From the IMG/VR virus record IMGVR_UViG_3300027906_000057, positions 1 through 37,879 of that record: 37,879 bases of DNA. The stretch is one strand, 5' to 3'. This stretch comes from a virus. Position 1 is the stretch's first letter. Every line of letters begins with the position of its first letter. Shown here one piece after another: positions 15,406-21,843 of the stretch. Under the pieces are notes generated by a model. The model was not told the DNA's origin and did no database searches. It saw nothing but the letters and a program-made list of their open reading frames with translations. Position numbers and translations under genes: made by a program.

Positions 15406-16586
15406 GATTTTAAAGGGGGGTTAGAGTTAGTAAAATAATCTTTTATAAGAGCTTGAGGTATTTCATTATATTTATCCTCTGAGTAGACTAAATCCCAAGG
15501 CCCATCTTTTTTACGAGCTATTCTCTCTAATCCATAACCTGTTTCACGAGCTATTCTCTCTAATCCATAACGTGGAGTTTTTTTATATTCTTCCCAAATT
15601 TTTTTATATTCTTCCCAAACCTTATCTATAGTTTTCTTAGCTTTATAATCTAAACCTGTGTTTAATCTTTCCTGGAATTTATTTATTAATTCATCTTCTT
15701 CTTCTTTGTCCATTTGTTTGTAAACGTTGTAAAATTTGTTTTTGTGTTGAATAATTATCTTTACTTCTTCATTACTAATTTTTCTAGTAAGCTTTGGGGT
15801 AGAAAAAACGGGAAGACAACTAGTAATCCCTTTGTCAGTCCAACAGAATGGGTACCGTGTAAAATCATCTAAAATCTGATACTGAGGACCATATGTCCAT
15901 GCTTCGACATCATCTTCAATTAATTGTTCATCAAAAGAGGCCCAATGTAGACCATTAGCAAGATAACAAAGATCTTGTACTACCTCTGGCTCAATTGGCT
16001 TATTATCATTTAGTGATTTTTCAAGAAATGCGTTTGCTATTCTTACAGACCAGTATCCTTTCATGGTTTTAAATGGGGGGTAGGTTAATAATATTTTTAT
16101 TAAGCCTGGATGATACTGTTTCATAAAAACACTAAACGCCGCTAAACCTTCTTGATTTGGGTCAAGAATATTCATCCGCCAACCTCTATAACATACACAG
16201 GCAACAGTGTAAAATTTTTCATTATGTGTATGGAGTATTACAGGGAATATTTCTCCACCTTTCAAGTTATCAAAATCAATCGTTCCTTTTTCTATAGAAC
16301 AATCACCTGAATATCCTTCTAAACGGCAACCTCGGTCATTGTCAATCACAATCTCTGTGTCTATCTCATATTTACAGTAAGAAGAACGACCAATTAAATC
16401 TTTATTTTTACCTATAGATTTAAACCAAGAGATAGCTTCTTTTACAGTCCCTGCCATATCTTTTTCTCTCCAAGGCTTCCAAGGCTCTGCATAAGCATGA
16501 ACAACTTTATTCTTTTCTAGAGATGTCTTATACAGGTCTTCAAATTTCTGCATATAGTTCAAGGATTTTTTTGTTGATGCTGTCAT
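15402..16586 (-). CDS. Partner family fused to Panacea domain (copy 1)
   Basis: A 394-residue product. Residues 1-174 are the partner family (NYMQKFEDLYKTSLEKNKVV, then EAISWFKSIGKNKDLI, then IEKGTIDFDNLKGGEIFPV). Residues 175-394 are a Panacea protein that starts MKGYWSVRIANAFLEKSL at an internal ATG (16064). The linker is not designed protein: it is the usual AACCCCC-type leader between such genes, read through in frame as TYPPFKT. A one-base change near the end of the partner part would restore a TAA TAA stop. The Panacea part has DLCYLANGLHWASF and EAWTYGPQYQIL, plus two small tandem duplications near its end. Either a true fusion or a frameshift artefact. Confidence 0.75.
   Translation of the reverse strand: MTASTKKSLNYMQKFEDLYKTSLEKNKVVHAYAEPWKPWREKDMAGTVKEAISWFKSIGKNKDLIGRSSYCKYEIDTEIVIDNDRGCRLEGYSGDCSIEKGTIDFDNLKGGEIFPVILHTHNEKFYTVACVCYRGWRMNILDPNQEGLAAFSVFMKQYHPGLIKILLTYPPFKTMKGYWSVRIANAFLEKSLNDNKPIEPEVVQDLCYLANGLHWASFDEQLIEDDVEAWTYGPQYQILDDFTRYPFCWTDKGITSCLPVFSTPKLTRKISNEEVKIIIQHKNKFYNVYKQMDKEEEDELINKFQERLNTGLDYKAKKTIDKVWEEYKKIWEEYKKTPRYGLERIARETGYGLERIARKKDGPWDLVYSEDKYNEIPQALIKDYFTNSNPPLKS
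15513..15571 (-). repeat. 33-bp tandem duplication inside fused Panacea gene
   Basis: A 26-base identical block recurs at 15513-15538 and 15546-15571, period 33. In the protein it doubles YGLERIAR. The sister gene at 14860 has no such expansion, so the event is recent. Confidence 0.85.
15578..15619 (-). repeat. Two perfect 21-bp units inside fused Panacea gene
   Basis: Units at 15578-15598 and 15599-15619 are identical and add WEEYKKI in frame. This and the neighbouring 33-bp duplication lengthen the same linker region by whole codons. Confidence 0.88.
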
Positions 16587-16639
16587 GGTTTTAAAGGGGG
16601 TTAGTCAAAATAATGATCGTGTTGAGTAAGGTATAGTTA

Positions 16640-17167
16640 TTAAAACTTATCGTCTGGATGATACTTTTTCATAAAAACACTAAACGCCGCTAAACCTTCT
16701 TTATTTGGGTAAAAGATATAAACTGTATCTCGACATCTAGAACCTTTATATACTACAGCAACAGTGTAAATGTCTTCATTATGTTTATGGAGTATTACAG
16801 GAAATATCTCTCCCTTTTTCACGGTATCAAAATCAATCGTTCCTTTCTCTATGTAACAAAAAGACGTATAACCAGCTAAAAAAGTTTCATTATAATGTGA
16901 AAAGTCAAAGAAAAGATAGAAAGAGTTAAATGGTTCAATACCGATATATGGGTGGTTTTCGTTATCATCAAATAGAGAAGCATAGCTAATTAAATCTTTA
17001 GTTTTACATATAGATTTAAACCAAGAGATAGCTTCTTCTATAGTGTCTGCATCATCTTCACGAGGTTCTAGATAAGCATGAACAATCTTGTTTTCCTTTC
17101 GATATTTATCATGCAGCTCTTGGCATTTCTGCATATAGTTCAAGGATTTTTTTGTTGATGTTGTCAT
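16640..17167 (-). CDS. Partner-family protein copy 2 (175 aa)
   Basis: Close relative of residues 1-174 of the fusion gene: MTTSTKKSLNYMQKCQELHD, then NKIVHAY, EEAISWFKSICKTKDLISYA, IEKGTIDFDTVKKGEIFPVI, and a C-terminal IFYPNKEGLAAFSVFMKKYHPDDKF followed by TAA TAA. This copy has its own stop, unlike the fusion. It is not followed directly by a Panacea gene of its own but by the fused pair. No known family or catalytic motif is recognised; the C-terminal 60 residues are the best conserved part of the family. The leader is AACCCTTTTTTAAAACG, a weaker form of the shared motif. Confidence 0.7.
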   Translation of the reverse strand: MTTSTKKSLNYMQKCQELHDKYRKENKIVHAYLEPREDDADTIEEAISWFKSICKTKDLISYASLFDDNENHPYIGIEPFNSFYLFFDFSHYNETFLAGYTSFCYIEKGTIDFDTVKKGEIFPVILHKHNEDIYTVAVVYKGSRCRDTVYIFYPNKEGLAAFSVFMKKYHPDDKF

Positions 17168-17226
17168 CGTTTTAAAAAAGGGTTAGGTTAATAATGTTTT
17201 GATTGAGTAAGATATATTTTTTAAAT

Positions 17227-17613
17227 TTATTTTCTGAAATATGAAAGAATACTTACCCAAAAATTTCTTTTCGGTGGGTATTCTACAAAAGGATCCTTAC
17301 AGGTTATTTTTATACTTAAGACCTTTTTATCATAAAAGTAATCTTGTTCTGGTTCGCCAGAAACCGTTTCAATATCTAGTCTCTCTAGATAACCTTCAAT
17401 AATAATTCGTTTATCGTTATCTTCTAGTTTTTTATACTTAAACATATTCGTATATTTAGACTCATTATATTCTGTTTTTTTTAAAGAACGATTTAATTCA
17501 ATAAATCTGTCGAAATATGTTTTATCTTTTGGGTGTATTTCAACTTCTATTGAATAATATTCACGTCTTTGCAGTTCATGTAATTGGTCAAGATAAATGT
17601 GTTTGTTTGTCAT
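17227..17613 (-). CDS. Hypothetical protein (128 aa)
   Basis: Reads MTNKHIYLDQLHELQRREYY and is a beta-rich, charged protein, with strands such as YYSIEVEIHPKD, KRIIIEGYLERLDIET and KVLSIKITCKDPF. It ends PPKRNFWVSILSYFRK. Chosen start 17613 follows the upstream stop by four bases and has GGAGG upstream, one of the few Shine-Dalgarno starts in this operon; a longer frame exists but runs into the previous gene. No family is recognised. As it lies second in the operon that carries the Panacea array, it may be part of the same system or an unrelated accessory gene. Confidence 0.6.
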   Translation of the reverse strand: MTNKHIYLDQLHELQRREYYSIEVEIHPKDKTYFDRFIELNRSLKKTEYNESKYTNMFKYKKLEDNDKRIIIEGYLERLDIETVSGEPEQDYFYDKKVLSIKITCKDPFVEYPPKRNFWVSILSYFRK

Positions 17614-17617
17614 GGTT

Positions 17618-18076
17618 CTATACCTCCTCATTAGTACATTCTGCAAAATATCTAGGACCTTTTGTTAATTGATCTAAATATTTAAAAAAGTTCTCTATTG
17701 TCATTGTGTATTTGTCTGACTTATATATTATTGCAGAACGTTCAACAGGGTTAAAAGAGCCAAAAGAGTCTATAACTTCTATGCGATCTGCATAACAAAG
17801 AAAACGAACTTTTTCAACCTTATATATTTTTGATGGGTCTTTAATTTCTACATCAAAGTATGGTTCATGTTTTGAGTCCCAAGTAACGTAAAAACATTCT
17901 TCCTCTTCACTTCTCCAAGTACTAACGTAAACTTTCTCTTTCTCTACAAGTCTCCAATATTTTCTAAATCTGATAGCAATAGTTTCTAGCTTTTGTTGAT
18001 GATCTTTAGTAAGCTTTCCAAAATGCTCTAAAAACCATTCTTTATCGGTTTTTGTTTTTGTTGATGTTGCCATCAT
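17618..18076 (-). CDS. First gene of accessory operon, hypothetical (152 aa)
   Basis: Begins MMATSTKTKTDKEWFLEHFG; the second ATG is equally possible. It has an N-terminal helical part (LTKDHQQKLETIAIRFRKYW) and a beta-rich remainder (VYVSTWRSEEEECFYVTWDS, PYFDVEIKDPSKIYKVEKVR). The start (MATSTKTKTD) resembles the starts of the partner-family genes (MTTSTKKSL), which may be common ancestry or just leader-peptide likeness. Leader AGCCCCCTTTAG precedes ATG. It is read from the promoter at 18108-18136. No function is recognised. Confidence 0.6.
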   Translation of the reverse strand: MMATSTKTKTDKEWFLEHFGKLTKDHQQKLETIAIRFRKYWRLVEKEKVYVSTWRSEEEECFYVTWDSKHEPYFDVEIKDPSKIYKVEKVRFLCYADRIEVIDSFGSFNPVERSAIIYKSDKYTMTIENFFKYLDQLTKGPRYFAECTNEEV

Positions 18077-18096
18077 TCTAAAGGGGGCTATTTAAA

Positions 18097-18109
18097 GTTG
18101 TAAAACAAC
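18097..18109. promoter_or_regulatory. Operator-like inverted repeat at accessory promoter
   Basis: GTTGT-AAA-ACAAC is a perfect inverted repeat that overlaps the end of the -10 hexamer and the expected transcription start of the leftward accessory operon. A dimeric regulator bound there would block initiation. Autoregulation is usual for toxin-antitoxin operons, but the binder is unknown. Confidence 0.45.
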
Positions 18110-18136
18110 TATAGTTAATAATAAATATTTTGTCAA
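18108..18136 (-). promoter_or_regulatory. Promoter of the Panacea accessory operon
   Basis: On the minus strand: TTGACA (18136-18131), a 17-base spacer, TATAGT (18113-18108). This is close to the sigma-70 consensus and lies 32 bases before the first start codon. It should drive the leftward genes down to about 12361. Confidence 0.75.
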
Positions 18137-18209
18137 CTTATAAAACAGATGATGAAGCAGTGGCCTTTATAGGAGTTAGACTATTCTCAAACGAAACAAC
18201 CAAACTTCA

Positions 18210-18371
18210 ATGAGTATGTATAAACCTGAGTGGCGAAAAGAAGATGAACAAAGAATGCTCAGACTAGAGCGCTTATATGTTTTAGACGGTAGACACCTAT
18301 CTGACAATCCTATGCATGGTATCTACACAGGACTTTCAGAGAAGGCCGCCGAGCTGGAAGATGGAATGTAA
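18210..18371 (+). CDS. Small hypothetical protein (53 aa)
   Basis: Reads MSMYKPEWRKEDEQRMLRLE, then RLYVLDGRHLSDNPMHGIYT and GLSEKAAELEDGM. It is charged and helical with no membrane segment. It is transcribed away from the accessory operon, followed within 40 bases by another small plus-strand gene and a terminator, so the two probably form a short transcript. No family is recognised. Confidence 0.55.
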   Translation: MSMYKPEWRKEDEQRMLRLERLYVLDGRHLSDNPMHGIYTGLSEKAAELEDGM

Positions 18372-18406
18372 TTGCTCTCAATGTTTGCTAGAAATAAGAA
18401 AAAAAC

Positions 18407-18658
18407 ATGTCACAAGTTCCTCCTGAGTTCAAAATGTTGATGGAGTTAGTGACTCCGACATTAGAAGAAGAATTAATAATGGAAACAGAAATTCGATCCA
18501 TTAACGCTTCAAAAGACATTGAGTATGTAAAAAGGTATGCCGAAGCTATAACAAGGCAAAACCATGAGCAATGTCGATTCATTGCGGGTTGTTTGCAAGA
18601 AATCCATACGTTAAAGGCCAAGCTTGCTTGTGTTACACCCGTTAAAAAATCTCCGTAG
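18407..18658 (+). CDS. Small hypothetical protein (83 aa)
   Basis: Reads MSQVPPEFKMLMELVTPTLE and is helical with an acidic first half and a basic C-terminus ending VTPVKKSP. It contains two cysteines near the end (QCRFIAGC). A strong terminator follows 22 bases after its stop, which supports that it is a real plus-strand gene and not the shadow of the opposite frame. No family is recognised. Confidence 0.6.
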   Translation: MSQVPPEFKMLMELVTPTLEEELIMETEIRSINASKDIEYVKRYAEAITRQNHEQCRFIAGCLQEIHTLKAKLACVTPVKKSP

Positions 18659-18679
18659 GTCTGCATTGGAAAGAAAAGA

Positions 18680-18702
18680 CCCCTCGTTTGAGGGGCTTTT
18701 TT
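18680..18702. terminator. Bidirectional intrinsic terminator
   Basis: CCCCTC-GTTT-GAGGGG stem followed by CTTTTTT on the plus strand and, on the other strand, by TCTTTTC. It lies between converging genes ending at 18658 (plus) and 18708 (minus). Confidence 0.85.
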
Positions 18703-18707
18703 ATGTT

Positions 18708-19013
18708 TCAGGCTCTAGGAGAAATTGTTCCTCTACCGTCTGTCCATTCTTCCTCAGAATCAGGATCAATAGACCACTGACTTCCAAATAAAGTAAAGCC
18801 AGGAATCTCTTCATAATCGGTACGAGAGCTATATTTTCTAATTGTTGAGCCACCTGGGGCTTCACATTTCTCAGCTTGAGCAAAAAACCATCTTGCGGCG
18901 TCTCTTGCTTCATCTGGAGTCCAGTCAATCAATAAATAACGGTCACAATCGTTGCCGCTTTTTTTCTTCTTGTTCGTGATGAATTTGAAACGTGCTGTGA
19001 ATGCTGATTCCAT
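18708..19013 (-). CDS. Hypothetical protein of recombination operon (101 aa)
   Basis: Reads MESAFTARFKFITNKKKKSG, then DCDRYLLIDWTPDEARDAARW and GFTLFGSQWSIDPDSEEEW. It is last in the leftward run nuclease - annealing protein - HTH - this gene. The WTPDEARDAARWFFAQAEKC segment is helical. No family is recognised; small genes in this position sometimes encode single-strand binding or recombination accessory proteins, but there is no motif to prove that here. The leader is CTAACCCA directly before ATG, with no Shine-Dalgarno site. Confidence 0.6.
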   Translation of the reverse strand: MESAFTARFKFITNKKKKSGNDCDRYLLIDWTPDEARDAARWFFAQAEKCEAPGGSTIRKYSSRTDYEEIPGFTLFGSQWSIDPDSEEEWTDGRGTISPRA

Positions 19014-19017
19014 TGGG

Positions 19018-19245
19018 TTAGTCCGTAGAATTTGGGGTTATGTTATTTTTCGCTTCCCACTCGATGACATCAACGAGTCGGTAACGAATCCGAGGAGCGT
19101 AAGGTTTTAACGGTGTTAAGCCGATGTCCTCAAACGGAGGCCCAGTGGCCTCGCCTTTCCTTGTTTTCTTTCTCCATTGTTGCAACGTGAATAACGAAAT
19201 TCCGTAACGGTTTGCAAGGTCTTTTGGTCTTAAATATTCGATCAT
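19018..19245 (-). CDS. AlpA/excisionase-like HTH protein
   Basis: A 75-residue protein with the pattern of MerR-like or AlpA-like winged helix proteins: YLRPKDLANRYGISLFTLQQ (residues 4-23), a proline-rich turn, then PRIRYRLVDVIEWEAKN. Such proteins act as excisionase or small transcription regulators. With no integrase in the window, a regulator or DNA-architectural role is more likely. Its start overlaps the stop of the annealing protein gene (ATGA), so the two are coupled. Confidence 0.75.
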   Translation of the reverse strand: MIEYLRPKDLANRYGISLFTLQQWRKKTRKGEATGPPFEDIGLTPLKPYAPRIRYRLVDVIEWEAKNNITPNSTD

Positions 19246-19883
19246 TGATCTTCTACCTCCAAGATTGCAGCAAGTATTTGATCACGTTGCTTTTCGTTGA
19301 TCTTTCCTTGACCGTAGCGATTATTTAAATTCTCTTTTAACGCTTTTGTTTTCTTAGGGTTCTTTTCTAAATAAGCAAGAAATTGTTTTGTTAAGGCTTC
19401 TCCGTCTTCGCTTGTCTTTGGTGGTTCTGTTTTGACAGGAGGCTTTTCTTTTGGAGCTGGTGCTTTCTTGGCCCATGCTTGATGCTTGTCATATAAAGAC
19501 AAACCAAACTGATCCCCGAATTGCATGAACGCCCGTTTCCTTGCATCTGTCTCGGATTCTTTCACTGCTGATTCATGCTTATCACCAATACCACCCATAC
19601 GGCCATGGCCTGCGCCGATGCCTTCTCTAACGACATCTCCAACCGTGATCTTTACTTTGGCTATATAGGAAACAACTTTTTCATCTGCATAAACCATTCT
19701 TAAGTCAACGGTTTCACTATTCCAACCATCAAAACCTAAAATTCTGTTTGCTTCTTTTATAACGCGCCAGCCTTCAACATAAGAAAGCTTGAACGTTTTT
19801 TCCTTATCGGCCCAACGCTCTGAAACGTTGTTTCTGTCGATGGGTTCCTTTAAAAGCTGAACCTGCTCATCTGAAAAAGTCAT
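19242..19883 (-). CDS. Rad52/22-like single-strand annealing protein
   Basis: A 213-residue protein. Residues about 10-145 match the Rad52-family core: REPIDRNNVSER-like opening, YVEGWRVIKEANRILGFDGW, then KVKITVGDVVREGIGAGHGR and KHESAVKESETDARKRAFMQ followed by FGDQFGLSLY. This family anneals complementary single strands and pairs with an exonuclease in phage recombination. The C-terminus (residues 150-213) is proline- and lysine-rich, then helical, typical of a flexible tail that binds single-strand binding protein. Directly upstream is the partner nuclease. The leader is AACCCCTAATTAAC before ATG. Confidence 0.88.
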   Translation of the reverse strand: MTFSDEQVQLLKEPIDRNNVSERWADKEKTFKLSYVEGWRVIKEANRILGFDGWNSETVDLRMVYADEKVVSYIAKVKITVGDVVREGIGAGHGRMGGIGDKHESAVKESETDARKRAFMQFGDQFGLSLYDKHQAWAKKAPAPKEKPPVKTEPPKTSEDGEALTKQFLAYLEKNPKKTKALKENLNNRYGQGKINEKQRDQILAAILEVEDQ

Positions 19884-19884
19884 G

Positions 19885-20688
19885 TTAATTAGGGGTTGTT
19901 TTTGAAAATGCCCACCGTGGCAGGCTTAGGCTTTGAACACCTGTTTCAGAATGTCCTGGCCAATGGTCGGCAATTTGACACTCACTGATCTGATCGAGTG
20001 CCTTGCGCCTTGCTCTTGCTCCTTCATCCATTGCGGCTTTGTCTAATTCGTACAAAGCAACCTCAAAAGGAAATTCTGATTGAACAACTAAGAACACAAA
20101 ACGATCTAATCCCGTAGTTTGGAGATAGTGTTCTGCCTGGATGTGGTAGCCAAAGTTAGCAACCGCTTTTGAAAATTCGTCAGGAGCCGCACCACTTCGG
20201 CTGGTTTTTAAATCAACAATCGTTCTCTTTGTTACCCAGTCTGTTCGTGCTTTGATGTCTAAACCCGTAGCGTCGTCAACGCTCCACCATGATTTTTCTG
20301 CTGCTCCACTTTCTAAAAACAATTTTGCTTGTTTATCCGCATAAACAGCATCACGCATTGCAAGAGCTAAATCTAAATCAGATTGGGTAACAGCCGTTAA
20401 CCCTTCGTCTTTAGCTTGCTTGGCTTCTTCTTTTCCTTTTTTGGTGGCTCTGGAGCTAACGACCATGAATTGTTTCTTCAGTTCGTCAGGCTCAAGCACA
20501 GCGCAATGCGTCAGACTGCCAAGTGTTAAAGCAGGACTTGTTTTTCTTTCAGGCCGATTTGGATTGTAATAAGTATTCCAAAAAGCCCACGGGCCAAATT
20601 TGTGCATGGTCTTCGCCATTGTTGAGCTAATCGCACCATCAGGCTTGTGGTATTGCTCATTTGAGATTTGAACGCTGCCTTGTGTCAT
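19885..20688 (-). CDS. RecE/YqaJ-like PD-(D/E)XK exonuclease
   Basis: A 267-residue nuclease of the DUF3799/RecE-like group. Visible features: substrate-binding opening YHKPDGAISSTMAKTMHKFG, GSLTHCAVLEP (H61), E131, D150 in IKARTDWV, the catalytic TIVDLKTSRS (D159, K161) and the Q184..Y188 helix HIQAEHYLQ. It should degrade 5' strands of double-stranded DNA to expose single strands for the annealing protein encoded next. Strong Shine-Dalgarno (AAGGAGG) lies before the ATG, which overlaps the upstream gene stop (ATGA). All expected catalytic residues are present. Confidence 0.88.
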   Translation of the reverse strand: MTQGSVQISNEQYHKPDGAISSTMAKTMHKFGPWAFWNTYYNPNRPERKTSPALTLGSLTHCAVLEPDELKKQFMVVSSRATKKGKEEAKQAKDEGLTAVTQSDLDLALAMRDAVYADKQAKLFLESGAAEKSWWSVDDATGLDIKARTDWVTKRTIVDLKTSRSGAAPDEFSKAVANFGYHIQAEHYLQTTGLDRFVFLVVQSEFPFEVALYELDKAAMDEGARARRKALDQISECQIADHWPGHSETGVQSLSLPRWAFSKTTPN

Positions 20689-20870
20689 GCTGCCTCCTTA
20701 TATAAAGCAGAACCAGGGCCATACATTTTATAGATTTCAGGCCATGTTCTTAAGAGCTTGGACCTATTAATAGGGTCGGCTGCGATTCCAGCGCGAGATA
20801 AATGGGTCATAAATTGGCCGCCGTAATGTTCGGCGGTGCGAAATGTGTTTAAGACTTCTGAGTCGGTCAT
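20685..20870 (-). CDS. Small hypothetical protein (61 aa)
   Basis: From ATG 20870: MTDSEVLNTFRTAEHYGGQF, then MTHLSRAGIAADPINRSKLL, ends YGPGSALYKEAA. A TTG start 11 codons upstream is possible but would begin in a GC-rich stretch with no RBS. The gene is coupled to the nuclease gene by a four-base overlap, so it likely belongs to the recombination operon. No family is recognised. The sequence is helical and soluble. Confidence 0.6.
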   Translation of the reverse strand: MTDSEVLNTFRTAEHYGGQFMTHLSRAGIAADPINRSKLLRTWPEIYKMYGPGSALYKEAA

Positions 20871-20917
20871 AGGTAAAATAAAAGTGCCGCCGCCGAGGGT
20901 CAATGGCGGTGAAGTGG

Positions 20918-20939
20918 GGCGGCTAGGGGGTTAGCCGCC
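20918..20939 (-). promoter_or_regulatory. Hairpin with AACCCCC in its loop
   Basis: A seven-base stem GGCGGCT / AGCCGCC encloses an eight-base loop that reads AACCCCCT on the minus strand, the same leader motif found before many starts here. It lies just after the stop of the 44-residue gene and 48 bases before the ATG at 20870. With no U-tract it is not a good terminator; it may be a leader structure. Confidence 0.4.
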
Positions 20940-20945
20940 TTGCTT

Positions 20946-21080
20946 CTATTTTCTCAAGACCGCGCACGCCGCTTGGATGTGATGCACCTCGCAGTCTTGA
21001 CGGGTCATGTCTTCTAATGCCTGTGTTGTAACAGCGAAAAAAAGAAGACTAACACCAATGCTAAAAATAAAAAGCTTCAT
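20946..21080 (-). CDS. Small secreted or membrane protein (44 aa)
   Basis: Reads MKLFIFSIGVSLLFFAVTTQ then ALEDMTRQDCEVHHIQAACAVLRK. Residues 1-21 form a textbook signal peptide (basic start, hydrophobic core, TQA-L-like cleavage region), followed by a short domain with two cysteines that could form a disulfide. It has its own near-consensus promoter (21103-21130) and an AACCCC leader directly before ATG. No family is recognised. A periplasmic role such as superinfection exclusion or lysis control is only a possibility. Confidence 0.65.
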   Translation of the reverse strand: MKLFIFSIGVSLLFFAVTTQALEDMTRQDCEVHHIQAACAVLRK

Positions 21081-21093
21081 GGGGTTGATTGCT

Positions 21094-21115
21094 TACACAT
21101 CTAGTATACACCCCT
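21094..21115. promoter_or_regulatory. Composite operator-like site, copy 1
   Basis: TACACATCT, five bases, then ACACCCCT (plus-strand reading). It overlaps the -10 and spacer of the leftward promoter at 21103-21130. Related composite sites lie at 22119-22137 and 22659-22679. Confidence 0.55.
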
Positions 21116-21130
21116 GCATGACTGTGTCAA
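21103..21130 (-). promoter_or_regulatory. Early-type promoter for 44-aa gene and recombination operon
   Basis: Minus strand: TTGACA (21130-21125), 16-base spacer, TATACT (21108-21103). It lies 22 bases before the ATG at 21080 and may read on through the nuclease and annealing protein genes. Confidence 0.78.
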
Positions 21131-21180
21131 TAGTCCGTACATCTCCATTAAAAAGAGGGGTTTAAATCTATGCATGTCTG

Positions 21181-21813
21181 TCAAAAACCTTTTGATCTTG
21201 AATTAGCCCGACTTGGAAAAATTAATTGATTTAGTTTTTTGCATTTGCCTTTCATTTTTGCCGTTTTTAATGTTCTTTCTGTGATTTCAATAGATGAGCT
21301 TATTTCATGCTTAAACGTCAGCAACTCTTCCTTAAAAGAACTGACCGATTTTGCTATTCCAAAAAGAATATATTCTGTATTGCTTTCATGTAGTGCAACT
21401 TGCTTTAAACCATCCTCAATCATTTTCAGCTTTTCCTTTTGGGTTGTTATTTGAACTTGATCGTTATAAAGGTTTAAAAAATCTTCAATCATCCAACGCT
21501 CTGGAGGGGTTTTAACTGTGAAATCAATTGTTCCATTTGTTCTTTTATATCTTCTAACAACCCCAATCCCTCCAACTTTTTGAAATGAATTGACTGGTTG
21601 AGGTGCATTTCTTTCTTTGTCTCCAGACATCCAAAGATGATCAAACCTATGACCACCTTTTTGTTTAATTGAATCTTGAACAGAAGAGTTTCTATCCCAG
21701 ATGCAAACATGAGGATTTGAAAGGCAAGTCCATGTTCTATTGTGTTTAAAACCTGTTTGCCATCCGCTAAATGCGACCAACTCGTTTTCCAAGTCTGAAA
21801 GAGTAATTCTCAC
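21181..21813 (-). CDS. Hypothetical protein (210 aa)
   Basis: Opens with GTG (RITLSDLENELVAFSGWQTG) directly after a terminator, so part of its expression may depend on readthrough. The N-terminal half contains conserved-looking WTCLSNPHVCIWDRNSS, GGHRFDHLWMSGDKERN and VRRYKRTNGTIDFTVKTPPE; Trp-, His- and Asp-rich motifs suggest a folded domain, possibly an enzyme, but none matches a family I know. The C-terminal half is a long helix or coiled coil (residues about 120-190), ending in a basic tail RANSRSKGF. No membrane segment. Confidence 0.6.
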   Translation of the reverse strand: MRITLSDLENELVAFSGWQTGFKHNRTWTCLSNPHVCIWDRNSSVQDSIKQKGGHRFDHLWMSGDKERNAPQPVNSFQKVGGIGVVRRYKRTNGTIDFTVKTPPERWMIEDFLNLYNDQVQITTQKEKLKMIEDGLKQVALHESNTEYILFGIAKSVSSFKEELLTFKHEISSSIEITERTLKTAKMKGKCKKLNQLIFPSRANSRSKGF

Positions 21814-21815
21814 AA

Positions 21816-21837
21816 TAAAAAGCCCCTAAAAGGGGCG
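21816..21837 (-). terminator. Intrinsic terminator after 81-aa gene
   Basis: GCCCC-TTTTA-GGGGC stem followed by TTTTTATT on the minus strand. It lies seven bases after the stop at 21844 and ends only three bases before the GTG start at 21813. Confidence 0.8.
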
Positions 21838-21843
21838 GAAGAT

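Noticed and set aside
18708-20870. Lysogeny module suggested by the AlpA/excisionase-like protein
   Set aside because: No integrase, attachment site or clear CI-like repressor is visible; the HTH is more simply a regulator in the recombination operon.
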